A DNA stretch of 64,000 bases from Aquabacterium lacunae (GTDB lineage: Bacteria; Pseudomonadota; Gammaproteobacteria; Burkholderiales; Burkholderiaceae_C): contig NZ_SIXI01000004.1 in NCBI RefSeq assembly GCF_004310865.1, forward strand, positions 372,001 through 436,000. The letters are read 5' to 3'. The notes beneath the pieces were generated by a model that saw only the letters and a list, made by a program, of their open reading frames with translations, was not told where the DNA came from and searched no databases. The position numbers and the translations under genes are program-made. This document shows positions 26,124 to 33,393 of the stretch, one piece after another; position 1 is the first letter of the stretch, and every line of letters starts with the position of its first letter.

Positions 26124-27284
26124 TCACAGAAAGCGTGATGCCAGCTCTTTCATGATTTCGTTGGTGCCGCCATAAATGCGCTGCACGCGTGAATCGGCCC
26201 ACAGGCGGGCGATCGGGTACTCCTTCATGTAGCCGTAGCCGCCGAACAGCTGCAGGCATTCGTCGATCAGCTTGCACTGGTTGTCGGTGATCCAGTACTT
26301 GATCAGCGCAGCGCGGTCGACCCCCAGTTCGCCCTTGAGGTGCGACACCATGGCCGCGTCGACCAGCGCATTCGAGGCCATCAGCAAGGCCTGGCATTCG
26401 GCCAGCTTGAATCGGGTGTTCTGGAAGCTGAAGATGGGCTTGCCAAAGGCCTTGCGCTCTTTGGTGTAGGCCAGCGTTTCCTTCATGGCCAGCTCCATGG
26501 CCGCAATGCCGGCCAGGGCCACCAGCAGGCGCTCCTGCGGCAGCTCCTGCATCAGCTGGAAAAAGCCCATGCCCTCTTGTTCACCGATCAGGTTGTGCTT
26601 GCTCACGACCACGTCGTCAAAGAACAGCTCGGAGGTGTCCTGCGCATCCATGCCGATCTTGTCGAGGTTGCGGCCACGGCGGAAGCCCGGGGCCTCGTCG
26701 GTCTCCACCACCATCAGCGAGATGCCCTGGGCGCCCTGGTCCTTGTCGGTCTTGCAGACCACGATGATCAGGTTGGCCAGCTGGCCGTTGGTGATGAAGG
26801 TCTTGCTGCCGTTGATCTTGTAGGTGTGGCCATCCTCCGACTTCTGGGCCAGTGTGCGCACGCCCTGCAGGTCAGAGCCGGTGCCGGGCTCGGTCATGGC
26901 GATGGCGCCGATCAGCTCGCCGGTGGCCAGTTTGGGCAGCCAGCGCTTCTTCTGTTCTTCGGTGCCGTAATGCAGGATGTACGGGGCCACGATGCCCGAG
27001 TGCAGCGAGCCACCGAAACCGCCAATCCCGGCTTCGCCCTGGGCCAGCACCAGCGCGGCCTCGTGCCCGAAATCACCGCCCGCGCCGCCGTACGCTTCCG
27101 GCATCGAGGCACACAGGAAGCCGTTGGCACCGGCCTCGCGCCAGGCTTCGGCCGTCATCACGCCGTCGTGGCGCCATTGCTCGTCCTTGGGGCCCCACTG
27201 TTCCTTGAAGAAACGGGTGGCCGACTCCTTGAGCATGCGGTGCTCGTCGGTCATCCAGGCGGGTGCAAAGCTGTGAATGGGCAT
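26124..27284 (-). CDS. acyl-CoA dehydrogenase
   Basis: 386 residues. Flavoenzyme of the first beta-oxidation step. FAD and substrate motifs: AIAMTEPGTGSDLQGVRT, KTFITNGQLANLIIVV, CLQLFGGYGYMKEYPIAR, IYGGTNEIMKELASR. The usual catalytic Glu of short and medium-chain enzymes (YEGT) is Gly here; instead Glu in the helix MKETLAYTKERKAFG is at the position used by isovaleryl and long-chain enzymes, so a long or branched substrate is likely. ATG 27284 has GGAG 8 bases upstream; a start 36 bases earlier is open but weaker. First gene of the operon, divergent from the TetR gene. Confidence 0.93.
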   Translation of the reverse strand: MPIHSFAPAWMTDEHRMLKESATRFFKEQWGPKDEQWRHDGVMTAEAWREAGANGFLCASMPEAYGGAGGDFGHEAALVLAQGEAGIGGFGGSLHSGIVAPYILHYGTEEQKKRWLPKLATGELIGAIAMTEPGTGSDLQGVRTLAQKSEDGHTYKINGSKTFITNGQLANLIIVVCKTDKDQGAQGISLMVVETDEAPGFRRGRNLDKIGMDAQDTSELFFDDVVVSKHNLIGEQEGMGFFQLMQELPQERLLVALAGIAAMELAMKETLAYTKERKAFGKPIFSFQNTRFKLAECQALLMASNALVDAAMVSHLKGELGVDRAALIKYWITDNQCKLIDECLQLFGGYGYMKEYPIARLWADSRVQRIYGGTNEIMKELASRFL

Positions 27285-27327
27285 GGAAAGTCTCCGAAGG
27301 TCCTGGTGAACAGATGTCAACCACTCA

Positions 27328-27343
27328 GGTAATTTGAATTACC
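27328..27343. promoter_or_regulatory. palindromic operator between the beta-oxidation operon and its TetR regulator
   Basis: GGTAATT-TG-AATTACC is a perfect 7-2-7 inverted repeat, 44 bases upstream of the acyl-CoA dehydrogenase start, in an AT-rich stretch. Half-site-like GGTTTACC (27350-27357) and TTGGTAA (near 27514) occur in the same gap. This is the form expected of a TetR-family dimer site. The rest of 27285-27532 shows nothing else. Confidence 0.6.
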
Positions 27344-27532
27344 GCCAATGGTTTACCCTTGATTGCAGTTGAAAGGATGGCAGCGCAACGGCTTGTTCAC
27401 GCACATCTTCACTGCTCAATGGGCTTTCCACGGGGTGGCTGTGTGGCTTGATCTTGCAATGCAGCCCACCAGACAGCAAGGCCAAAGGAACGTTTTCTGC
27501 CAAAGCAGCATCATTTGGTAAGCTTGATTTCC

Positions 27533-28135
27533 ATGAGCACACCTGCCTCCCTGAACAGCCTGCGCCCCGAAACACGTGAACGGCTGGAGAACGCCGTGCT
27601 GTCACTGTTTTCCAGCCGAGACTTCCATGATGTGGGGTTGATCGACGTGGCGCGCGAGGCCCACGTGTCGCTGCAGACCATCTACAAGTACTTCGGCAGC
27701 AAGGAAGCGCTGGTGTACGCCATGCTCGATGTGATGCTGGGGCGCCTGGCCGAGCGCATGATCGACCACCTGCAAGGCATCGACGACGTGCGCGAGCGCC
27801 TGCGCAAGACCCTGTGGGTCACGCTCGACTTCCTCGACCGCCACCCCGCTGTGCTGCTGTTGCTGTTCACGGCCGTGCCTGTGGTCAAGCACCGCAACAT
27901 CCGCATCTACGAAAGCCCGGAACTGATGGGCGCCTTCCTGGGCGTGTTCGCGGACGGCCAGGCGCGGGGTGTGCTGAACCCTCGTGTGTCCACCAAAGTG
28001 CTGCTGGACGTGTTCATGGGCCTGGTGGGGCGGGTGGCCCTGATGCACATCGTTCGCCGAGAGAAAACCCCGCTGCTGTCGCACTTCGACGAGTGGTTCG
28101 GCATCATCTGGCGGGCCATGGCTCACAGCGAGTGA
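27533..28135 (+). CDS. TetR-family regulator of the beta-oxidation operon
   Basis: 200 residues. The N-terminal helix-turn-helix is LIDVAREAHVSLQTIYKYFG. The ligand domain is helical with an IYESPELMG and FDEWFGIIWR pattern. ATG 27533 is used; a TTG 18 bases earlier would add MVSLIS and is less likely. Divergent orientation and the palindrome between the promoters suggest it represses the operon and its own gene, released by a fatty acyl-CoA or fatty acid, as FadR/PsrA-type TetR proteins do. The ligand is not visible in the sequence. Confidence 0.85.
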   Translation: MSTPASLNSLRPETRERLENAVLSLFSSRDFHDVGLIDVAREAHVSLQTIYKYFGSKEALVYAMLDVMLGRLAERMIDHLQGIDDVRERLRKTLWVTLDFLDRHPAVLLLLFTAVPVVKHRNIRIYESPELMGAFLGVFADGQARGVLNPRVSTKVLLDVFMGLVGRVALMHIVRREKTPLLSHFDEWFGIIWRAMAHSE

Positions 28136-28163
28136 TCACGGCCCGGCGGCCCACAAAGCAAAA

Positions 28164-28187
28164 CCCCGGAGGCTTGCACCTCCGGGG
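28164..28187 (-). terminator. second intrinsic terminator downstream of the small peptide genes
   Basis: CCCCGGAGG (28164-28172) pairs with CCTCCGGGG (28179-28187). Minus-strand TTTTGCTTT follows the stem. It acts on the minus strand behind the terminator at 28206-28230; on the plus strand there is no T run, so help for the TetR gene is uncertain. Confidence 0.7.
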
Positions 28188-28205
28188 CTGTCGGTCTTGA
28201 TCGTC

Positions 28206-28230
28206 AAAAAGCGCCGCCAGTCAGCGGCGC
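28206..28230 (-). terminator. intrinsic terminator after peptide copy 1
   Basis: GCGCCGC (28211-28217) pairs with GCGGCGC (28224-28230) and is followed on the minus strand by TTTTT. It lies 11 bases after the stop of the peptide gene. Confidence 0.9.
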
Positions 28231-28240
28231 TCATTCATGT

Positions 28241-28420
28241 TCAGATCAGCACCTTGAGCAGGGCCGAGCCGGTCTTGACCAGGGGGGTGCCCACGATCAC
28301 GCCGGCGTTGTACAGACCGGAACCCAGGGCCACACCGGCCTGAGCGCCCGTCTTCACGGCCGAAGTCAGGATGCCGGCGCCGGCGACTTGTTGCACTTGC
28401 TTTTGGTTCAGTTGTTGCAT
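28241..28420 (-). CDS. 59-residue double-glycine-leader peptide, copy 1
   Basis: I do not recognise this gene. It encodes 59 residues with no Asp or Glu. Residues 1-15 (MQQLNQKQVQQVAGA) fit the double-glycine leader consensus L-S-x-x-E-L-x-x-V-x-G-G at L4, N5, Q8, V9, V12, G14 and A15, so cleavage after GA would leave a 44-residue core. The core carries K23, K49 and K56, is otherwise hydrophobic, and has glycine-zipper spacing: G25, G29, G33, then G40, G44. There are no cysteines. Such features suit a class II bacteriocin-like or other exported peptide that inserts in membranes. GGAG lies 8 bases before the ATG. An identical protein is encoded at 28585-28764. No peptidase-type exporter or immunity gene lies nearby. 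The product type is inference. Confidence 0.75.
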   Translation of the reverse strand: MQQLNQKQVQQVAGAGILTSAVKTGAQAGVALGSGLYNAGVIVGTPLVKTGSALLKVLI

Positions 28421-28547
28421 GGTACTTCTCCAATCAATATGTATTCAGACCACAGGAATATAAAGAACAGGCAGAAAACCCTTGCGAGAATTCAAGCACC
28501 CATTCTTGGCCGCGACGAAATCAACAGCCCCATATATTCAATGTCAA

Positions 28548-28569
28548 TGGGCTTAAATGAATAAGCCCA
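28548..28569. repeat. hairpin between the two peptide genes
   Basis: TGGGCTTA (28548-28555) and TAAGCCCA (28562-28569) form a perfect 8-bp stem with a 6-base loop, 16 bases after the stop of copy 2. There is no T run after it in either direction, so it may be a weak terminator, attenuator or RNA stabiliser between the two genes. Confidence 0.45.
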
Positions 28570-28584
28570 CGGAGCTCTTGAATA

Positions 28585-28764
28585 TCAGATCAGCACCTTC
28601 AGCAGGGCCGAACCGGTCTTCACCAGCGGGGTGCCGACGATCACGCCAGCGTTGTACAGGCCAGAGCCCAGGGCCACGCCTGCTTGGGCACCCGTCTTCA
28701 CGGCCGAGGTCAGGATGCCAGCGCCGGCGACTTGTTGCACTTGCTTTTGGTTCAGTTGTTGCAT
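28585..28764 (-). CDS. 59-residue double-glycine-leader peptide, copy 2
   Basis: It encodes exactly the same 59 residues as copy 1. Codon-by-codon comparison shows 16 base differences, all silent, and the first 14 codons identical. Such a pattern means the duplication is old and the protein sequence has been held by selection. The ribosome-binding site is weaker (GGA, about 11 bases upstream) than that of copy 1, so expression may differ. It is transcribed in the same direction, with 164 bases and a hairpin between the copies; a tandem unit is likely. The upstream region is unusually AT-rich for this chromosome. Longer frames that read into the leader region are not supported. Confidence 0.75.
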   Translation of the reverse strand: MQQLNQKQVQQVAGAGILTSAVKTGAQAGVALGSGLYNAGVIVGTPLVKTGSALLKVLI

Positions 28765-29317
28765 TTTGCTTGTTCCAGTCAGTGTGAGGTTTTTGGAATC
28801 TGTGGGCCGCTGGCTTGTTGCTTTGCGAATCCACAACTTCACTTTACCCTTTGCAAAACAGCCTCTCCCAGCGGGGAATATCACCCCGCCCCACATTTCC
28901 CCTCAAAAAGGGGGATGGGTTATCACGAAGCTCGGCTTGGCGCGATCTGGTAATTCAAACCGAAAATGGGAATTAATATTTCCGAACACAATTTCACAAT
29001 GCAAAAACGGTAATGTCTGCTTCTGACAGATTGTCGGCAATGTGACCTTTTTCATGCACATGACAGTGTCGAGTCCGTGAACTCCCTCAGACGTGTCACC
29101 TTTTGACAAGGTGCTCGGCGAGGCTCGCCCTCCTCCAGGACAGGCGGCAGGTGCTGGAACAGCCGCACACAGGGTTTACACGATTTGGCGCTTTGTGCCC
29201 CCTGCGTCTTCCGCAACTGAATGCCCGCCGCTGGATGCGCCATGACGTCAAAAACGTCACGCCTGCAGGCAAAAGAGCCCGCCCTCCCTCTGGTGTCCGC
29301 GGCAGAGGCCTGCCAAC
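28765..29317. other. AT-richer intergenic region upstream of the peptide genes
   Basis: 553 bases with no gene I can support. It holds hairpins GCGGGG/CCCCGC (28873-28891), CCCCT/AGGGG (28901-28915) and CACCTT/AAGGTG (29097-29113), an inverted repeat TGACGT/ACGTCA (29243-29259), and a stretch around 28940-29040 that is clearly poorer in GC than its surroundings. It should contain the promoter of the peptide genes (minus) and of the flagellar-like gene (plus), but no clear -35/-10 pair stands out. Confidence 0.5.
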
Positions 29318-29626
29318 ATGGCACGCATGAGCACCACTGGCATTGCCCTGTCTGGCATGAACGCCGCGATGTTGCAGCTCGACGTGAGCGCCAACAACAT
29401 CGCCAATGCACAGACGCCCAACTACCGCAAACAGGCGGTGGCACTCGAGGCTGCGCCTGAAGCTCAGGGCGTCAAGGCCACCATCGTGCAAACGCGCGAG
29501 GCCCAGTCGTCCATCGAAGGCGATGTGGTCGGGCAGATGGCCGCGACCTACTACTTCCGCGCGAACCTGAAAGTGCTTCAGACCGAGGAGCGCATGATGG
29601 GCTCGCTGCTCGACGCCCGCGCCTGA
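29318..29626 (+). CDS. minimal flagellar basal-body-rod-like protein
   Basis: 102 residues made almost only of the two terminal segments of flagellar rod and hook proteins. The N-terminal part is GMNAAMLQLDVSANNIANAQ and TPNYRKQ; the C-terminal part is MAATYYFRANLKVLQTEERM then MGSLLDARA. The middle domain found in FlgB, FlgC, FlgF and FlgG is absent; the linker is only about 25 residues. The two ends pair as helices in the rod (the D0 region), so this could be a D0-only rod-like subunit or a relic. No other flagellar gene lies in the window. Starts at ATG 29318; ATG 29327 is also possible. Confidence 0.75.
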   Translation: MARMSTTGIALSGMNAAMLQLDVSANNIANAQTPNYRKQAVALEAAPEAQGVKATIVQTREAQSSIEGDVVGQMAATYYFRANLKVLQTEERMMGSLLDARA

Positions 29627-29724
29627 CCACCTCGGGTTAGTGCGGGGGGCTGGCTGTCGTCGGTGCTTCCCTGGTGTCGGCTGCATCCCTGTGCAACGGA
29701 AGCGACGGCTTCTACAGTGCTCGC

Positions 29725-30699
29725 ATGGCTGCAGTACACCCCACTTCGCACACACCGGCCGCATGCGCACCTGAATGGGCTGGCACCGAACAGCTCCGGC
29801 GTGGCACGCATGCCATCGCCCTGCAACGCTGGGGAGACCCCCGTAAGCCCGTGCTGGTGCTGGTGCATGGCTATCCAGACGATCGCAGCATCTGGGCTCC
29901 GATGGCACGCCTGCTGGCTGACGAGTTCCATGTCGTCGCCTACGACGTGCGGGGGGCCGGTGCATCAGGCAAACCCTGGCGTCAGCGCCACTACCGGCTG
30001 CAAGAGCTCAGTGCCGACCTGCGGGCTGTGATCGACCATGTCAGCCCCGATCGGGCGGTGCACGTGGTGGCGCACGACTGGGGCTCGGTGCAGAGCTGGG
30101 AAAGCGTCACCGACCCGGGCTTCAAGGGGCGCATCGCCAGCTACACCTCCTGTTCAGGCCCGTGCCTGGACCACATGGGACACTGGATTCAACGCCGTCT
30201 GTCTCAACCCTCGTGGGCCCACAGCCAGGCCCTGCTGGGCCAGCTGCTGAAATCCTGGTACGTGTACCTGTTCCATCTGCCGGTGCTGCCCGAGCTGCTG
30301 TGGATGCTGGTGTTCGGCCCGGCCTTTGCCCCCTTGCTCAGGCTGATGGAGGGCATTCGCACCGAAGGGCGTGCCAATCAGGCCCGCGATGCGGTGCGAG
30401 GTGTCCGCCTGTACCGCGCCAATGTGTTCCCGCGCCTGTGGGCCCCGCGTGAGCGGCATGCCGTGGCGCCCGTGCAGCTGCTGATCCCGCTGCAAGACCG
30501 CTTCATCAGCCCGGCGCTGTACGACGACCTGCACCGCTGGGTGCCCGAACTCACCCGACACACATTTCAGGCCGGACACTGGCTGCCGCTCAGTCACCCC
30601 AGTGAAATGGCTGGGGCCGTGCGCCGCTTTGTGCGACAGCACGGAGGCGGAGACCGCCGCCCCGTCGCCTCACCGCCACCTGGCCCCACCAAGAGTTAG
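29725..30699 (+). CDS. alpha/beta hydrolase, epoxide-hydrolase-like
   Basis: 324 residues, alpha/beta hydrolase fold. The oxyanion-hole segment is VLVHGYPDDRSIW. The nucleophile elbow reads VVAHDWGSVQSW, with Asp as nucleophile, as in epoxide hydrolases and haloalkane dehalogenases. The catalytic His lies in FQAGHWLPLSHPSE. A lid of about 80 residues separates them. The start at 29725 avoids an upstream extension without homologous character. The tail after PSEMAGAVRRFV is proline-rich. No co-operon partner is evident. Confidence 0.8.
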   Translation: MAAVHPTSHTPAACAPEWAGTEQLRRGTHAIALQRWGDPRKPVLVLVHGYPDDRSIWAPMARLLADEFHVVAYDVRGAGASGKPWRQRHYRLQELSADLRAVIDHVSPDRAVHVVAHDWGSVQSWESVTDPGFKGRIASYTSCSGPCLDHMGHWIQRRLSQPSWAHSQALLGQLLKSWYVYLFHLPVLPELLWMLVFGPAFAPLLRLMEGIRTEGRANQARDAVRGVRLYRANVFPRLWAPRERHAVAPVQLLIPLQDRFISPALYDDLHRWVPELTRHTFQAGHWLPLSHPSEMAGAVRRFVRQHGGGDRRPVASPPPGPTKS

Positions 30700-30735
30700 G
30701 GGGGAAGAGGGGTACGGCGCTTGCATGCATCCAGG

Positions 30736-30843
30736 CAGTGTCATTAACCTGACACTGTAGGCCCATGTCATGCACCAACGTGGGCCAGCCCGGCAGTCAA
30801 GGGCAAGCGAGGTGTTTCCCTTGACAGCCCCACGGGCTGGGGA
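30736..30843 (+). promoter_or_regulatory. operator-like palindrome and folded leader of the exopolysaccharide operon
   Basis: CAGTGTC (30736-30742) pairs with GACACTG (30751-30757), an 8-base spacer between, typical of a dimer binding site. Downstream, CCAGCCC (30785-30791) pairs with GGGCTGG (30834-30840) around a second perfect stem GTCAAGGG/CCCTTGAC (30796-30803 with 30818-30825). This long hairpin ends 11 bases before the first ATG and takes in part of the GGGGAG ribosome-binding site. A -24/-12-like GG-N10-GC also lies near 30760, but the match is weak. Confidence 0.55.
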
Positions 30844-30851
30844 GAAGCTGC

Positions 30852-31952
30852 ATGTCGCACATCGTGATCACGGGTGGCGCCGGATTCGCTGGCTCCCACA
30901 TCGTCGATGAGGTCTGTCGCGCCTATCCAGACGACCGGGTTCTGATCCTGGACAAGATGACCTACGCCGGTGATGTCCGCAACGTGTCCCACCACGTGTT
31001 TTCCAACCGCGCGCAACTGATGGTCGGTGATGTGGCCGATCTGGACGTGTGCAGGCGCGCTGTCCAGGGTGCACGCTTGGTGATCCATGCTGCAGCGGAA
31101 AGCCACGTCGACAACTCCTTCGGCAACTCGCTGGAGTTCACCCGCACCAACGTGGTGGGCACTCACAGCCTGATGGAGGCTTGCCGGCAACAAGGCGTCC
31201 AGCGCATCGTCCATGTGAGCACAGACGAGGTGTATGGCGAGGTGCACAGCGGCAGCGTCGATGAACACACGGTGCTGCGACCCACGAACCCCTATTCGTC
31301 GTCCAAAGCCGCTGCAGAAATGATCCTGCGCGGGTATGTGCAGTCTTACCACCTGCCCATCGTCACCGTCCGCGCCAACAACCTGTTTGGCTCGAGACAA
31401 TTCCCTGAAAAGATCATCCCGCGGTTCATCTGTCACATGCTGCTGGAACGACCGCTGCCCTTGCATGGCAACGGTCAGAACCGACGCCACTACCTCAGCG
31501 CCATCGACTTCGCCAAGGCGGTGGTCTTTGTCTGTGAGAAAGGCCAGGAGGGGGAGGTCTACAACATCGGCACGACCGACGAATTCACCAACCTGCAGGT
31601 TGCCGAAATGATTGCTGCGCATTTCGGCCCTTTGCGATCGGAGCTCTTCGAGTTCGTCCCAGATCGGCCCTTCAACGATGCCCGATACGCGATCTCATGG
31701 GAGCGGCTGTCCTCCATGGGGTGGACCCCCACGCGCCACCTGCACAGCGAACTGCCAGCGCTGATCGCCTGGTACCGTGCACACCTGGCCCGATACGTCG
31801 AGCTGTTCGGCGTGGAAGCACTGGACAGAGCATGCCCGGAGTTCCCCACCGTCGATCTGTCAGACCTGCCCGTCCCCGCAGCCCTGCGATCCGATCGATG
31901 GCCATTGGCCGACAAGGAACTGGCGGTAACGGCTGCGTCTGACGTGCAGTGA
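30852..31952 (+). CDS. NDP-sugar 4,6-dehydratase (dTDP-glucose dehydratase-like)
   Basis: 366 residues, extended short-chain dehydrogenase. NAD site TGGAGFAGSHIVDEV; active-site STDEVYG; Tyr-Lys pair in YSSSKAAAEM; RANNLFG and RRHYLSAIDFAKAV follow, all as in RmlB. The product would be a 4-keto-6-deoxy nucleotide sugar for the exopolysaccharide. The last 40 residues are an unusual low-complexity extension. First gene of the 13-gene exopolysaccharide operon, with a GGGGAG ribosome-binding site partly inside a leader hairpin. Confidence 0.9.
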   Translation: MSHIVITGGAGFAGSHIVDEVCRAYPDDRVLILDKMTYAGDVRNVSHHVFSNRAQLMVGDVADLDVCRRAVQGARLVIHAAAESHVDNSFGNSLEFTRTNVVGTHSLMEACRQQGVQRIVHVSTDEVYGEVHSGSVDEHTVLRPTNPYSSSKAAAEMILRGYVQSYHLPIVTVRANNLFGSRQFPEKIIPRFICHMLLERPLPLHGNGQNRRHYLSAIDFAKAVVFVCEKGQEGEVYNIGTTDEFTNLQVAEMIAAHFGPLRSELFEFVPDRPFNDARYAISWERLSSMGWTPTRHLHSELPALIAWYRAHLARYVELFGVEALDRACPEFPTVDLSDLPVPAALRSDRWPLADKELAVTAASDVQ

Positions 31953-31962
31953 GGGCTCGCAC

Positions 31963-33393
31963 ATGGGCGCTGTCAAAGAACCCCTGTCGGATCGGTGGGA
32001 ACGTCCGCCCGTCACACCGGGCAAGACGCTGCACCGCCCTGTCGACCTGCGCTGGCGTGCTGACCTGGACGATCTGGCGCTGCGCGGCCTGTTGGCACTG
32101 GCTGCCGCGGTCTCTGTGCCTCTGGTCTGGTGGTTGCTGGGGCCCGATGACTGGAGTACACGACACGCGGATTTCAGGTGCTGGTGGATGGGTTTGCCCA
32201 CGCTGAGCATGCTGGGAAGCACCAGCACGCAGCGCTGGACAGGCGGACGACTGCCCGTGGGGCTGGCATGGGTGCATTCGGCATGGCACAGCACCTGGTC
32301 ATGCATGGCGCTTTACGCACTGGGCGCGGCGCTGCACTTGCAAGGGCCCGGTCCATGGCTGCTGCTGTCGCTCTGGCTGCTGCCACCCACACTGGCCATG
32401 ACGGGTTTCAGAGCTTGGAGCGCTTGGCGCAAACGCTGGGCCCCACGCATGAATGTGGTGCTTGCAGGCACCGCCCAAGGCTTGCAAGGACTGAGGGTGC
32501 AAGCGCAACAGCACCGGGGACTCAACGTGATCGGCGAAGCATTGTTGTCACAGAGGTCCCCGCTGTCAGCAGCCCACCCTGCCGCGGAACCTGCAGCCAC
32601 CTGTGATGGCGTGCTCATATCGCCCGAAGGCATGTCGGGCACCGACTGGCAACGCCATGCCCAGATGTGGCGCCAACTCACGCCCAACGTGTACGTGTGC
32701 ACCGACGCCTTCTGGGCGACTCACACCCTGGCGCAACCCAGCCGCCGAGGGCCAGAAGGCACCTGGTCACTGGGCCCGGAGTCACTCCCGCTGTCGGGAA
32801 GACTGGGCAAGCGGCTCTTCGACATCGTGTTCTCCGGACTGGCACTGACCGCCTTCTTGCCAGCAGGCCTGGTGATCGCCCTGGCGATCCAGCTCGAATC
32901 ACCCGGGCCAGTCTTCTTTGTCCAGCCGCGCTGCGGGCGCCATGGACGCATCTTCCCCCTGGTCAAGTTCCGCAGCATGCGCCACGACCCGAGCCCCCAG
33001 GAGATCCGCCTGACCGAACGAGGTGATGCCCGGGTCACACGCGTGGGTGACTTCCTTCGCCGAACCAGCCTGGATGAGTTCCCGCAATTTGTGAATGTGC
33101 TGCTGGGCCACATGTCGGTGGTGGGCCCACGCCCACATCCGCCTGGCGTGAAGGCCGGGCAACGCACCTATGAAGAAGTCATCCCACACTTCATGGCGCG
33201 CTACCAAGTGCGTCCTGGCCTGACCGGCTGGGCGCAGGTGCATGGACTTCGCGGCAACACCTTCACCGAGCAGGACATCGTCGAGCGTTTCGAAAAAGAC
33301 ATCGAATACATCCAACGCTGGTCGTGGCCACTGGATCTGCTGATCATCCTGCGCACGGTGCTGGGTGGCTTCGGAGGGCGCAATGCATTCTGA
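31963..33393 (+). CDS. polyprenyl-phosphate sugar-1-phosphate transferase (initiating)
   Basis: 476 residues. Three to four membrane helices in the first 160 residues, then a soluble stretch, then from about 277 the catalytic domain: KRLFDIVFSGLALTAFLPAG, LVKFRSMRHD, TSLDEFPQFVNVLLGHMSVV and GPRPHPPG. This matches WbaP/WcaJ-type enzymes, which place the first sugar phosphate on undecaprenyl phosphate and start repeat-unit assembly. Ten bases after the dehydratase gene; its end overlaps the next start by 11 bases. Confidence 0.93.
   Translation: MGAVKEPLSDRWERPPVTPGKTLHRPVDLRWRADLDDLALRGLLALAAAVSVPLVWWLLGPDDWSTRHADFRCWWMGLPTLSMLGSTSTQRWTGGRLPVGLAWVHSAWHSTWSCMALYALGAALHLQGPGPWLLLSLWLLPPTLAMTGFRAWSAWRKRWAPRMNVVLAGTAQGLQGLRVQAQQHRGLNVIGEALLSQRSPLSAAHPAAEPAATCDGVLISPEGMSGTDWQRHAQMWRQLTPNVYVCTDAFWATHTLAQPSRRGPEGTWSLGPESLPLSGRLGKRLFDIVFSGLALTAFLPAGLVIALAIQLESPGPVFFVQPRCGRHGRIFPLVKFRSMRHDPSPQEIRLTERGDARVTRVGDFLRRTSLDEFPQFVNVLLGHMSVVGPRPHPPGVKAGQRTYEEVIPHFMARYQVRPGLTGWAQVHGLRGNTFTEQDIVERFEKDIEYIQRWSWPLDLLIILRTVLGGFGGRNAF

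Noticed and set aside
28903-29109. A 68-residue open frame on the minus strand upstream of the peptide genes
   Set aside because: No ribosome-binding site, no recognisable features, and it spans several hairpins of the intergenic region.
29096-29965. A long minus-strand frame opposite the flagellar-like gene and the hydrolase start
   Set aside because: It runs antisense to two genes with clear motifs and has the Arg/Ala/His bias typical of antisense frames in high-GC DNA.
30760-30775. A -24/-12-like GG-N10-GC element before the exopolysaccharide operon
   Set aside because: It misses most other consensus bases (TGGCAC and TTGC), unlike the two good sigma-54 promoters at 575 and 1454.
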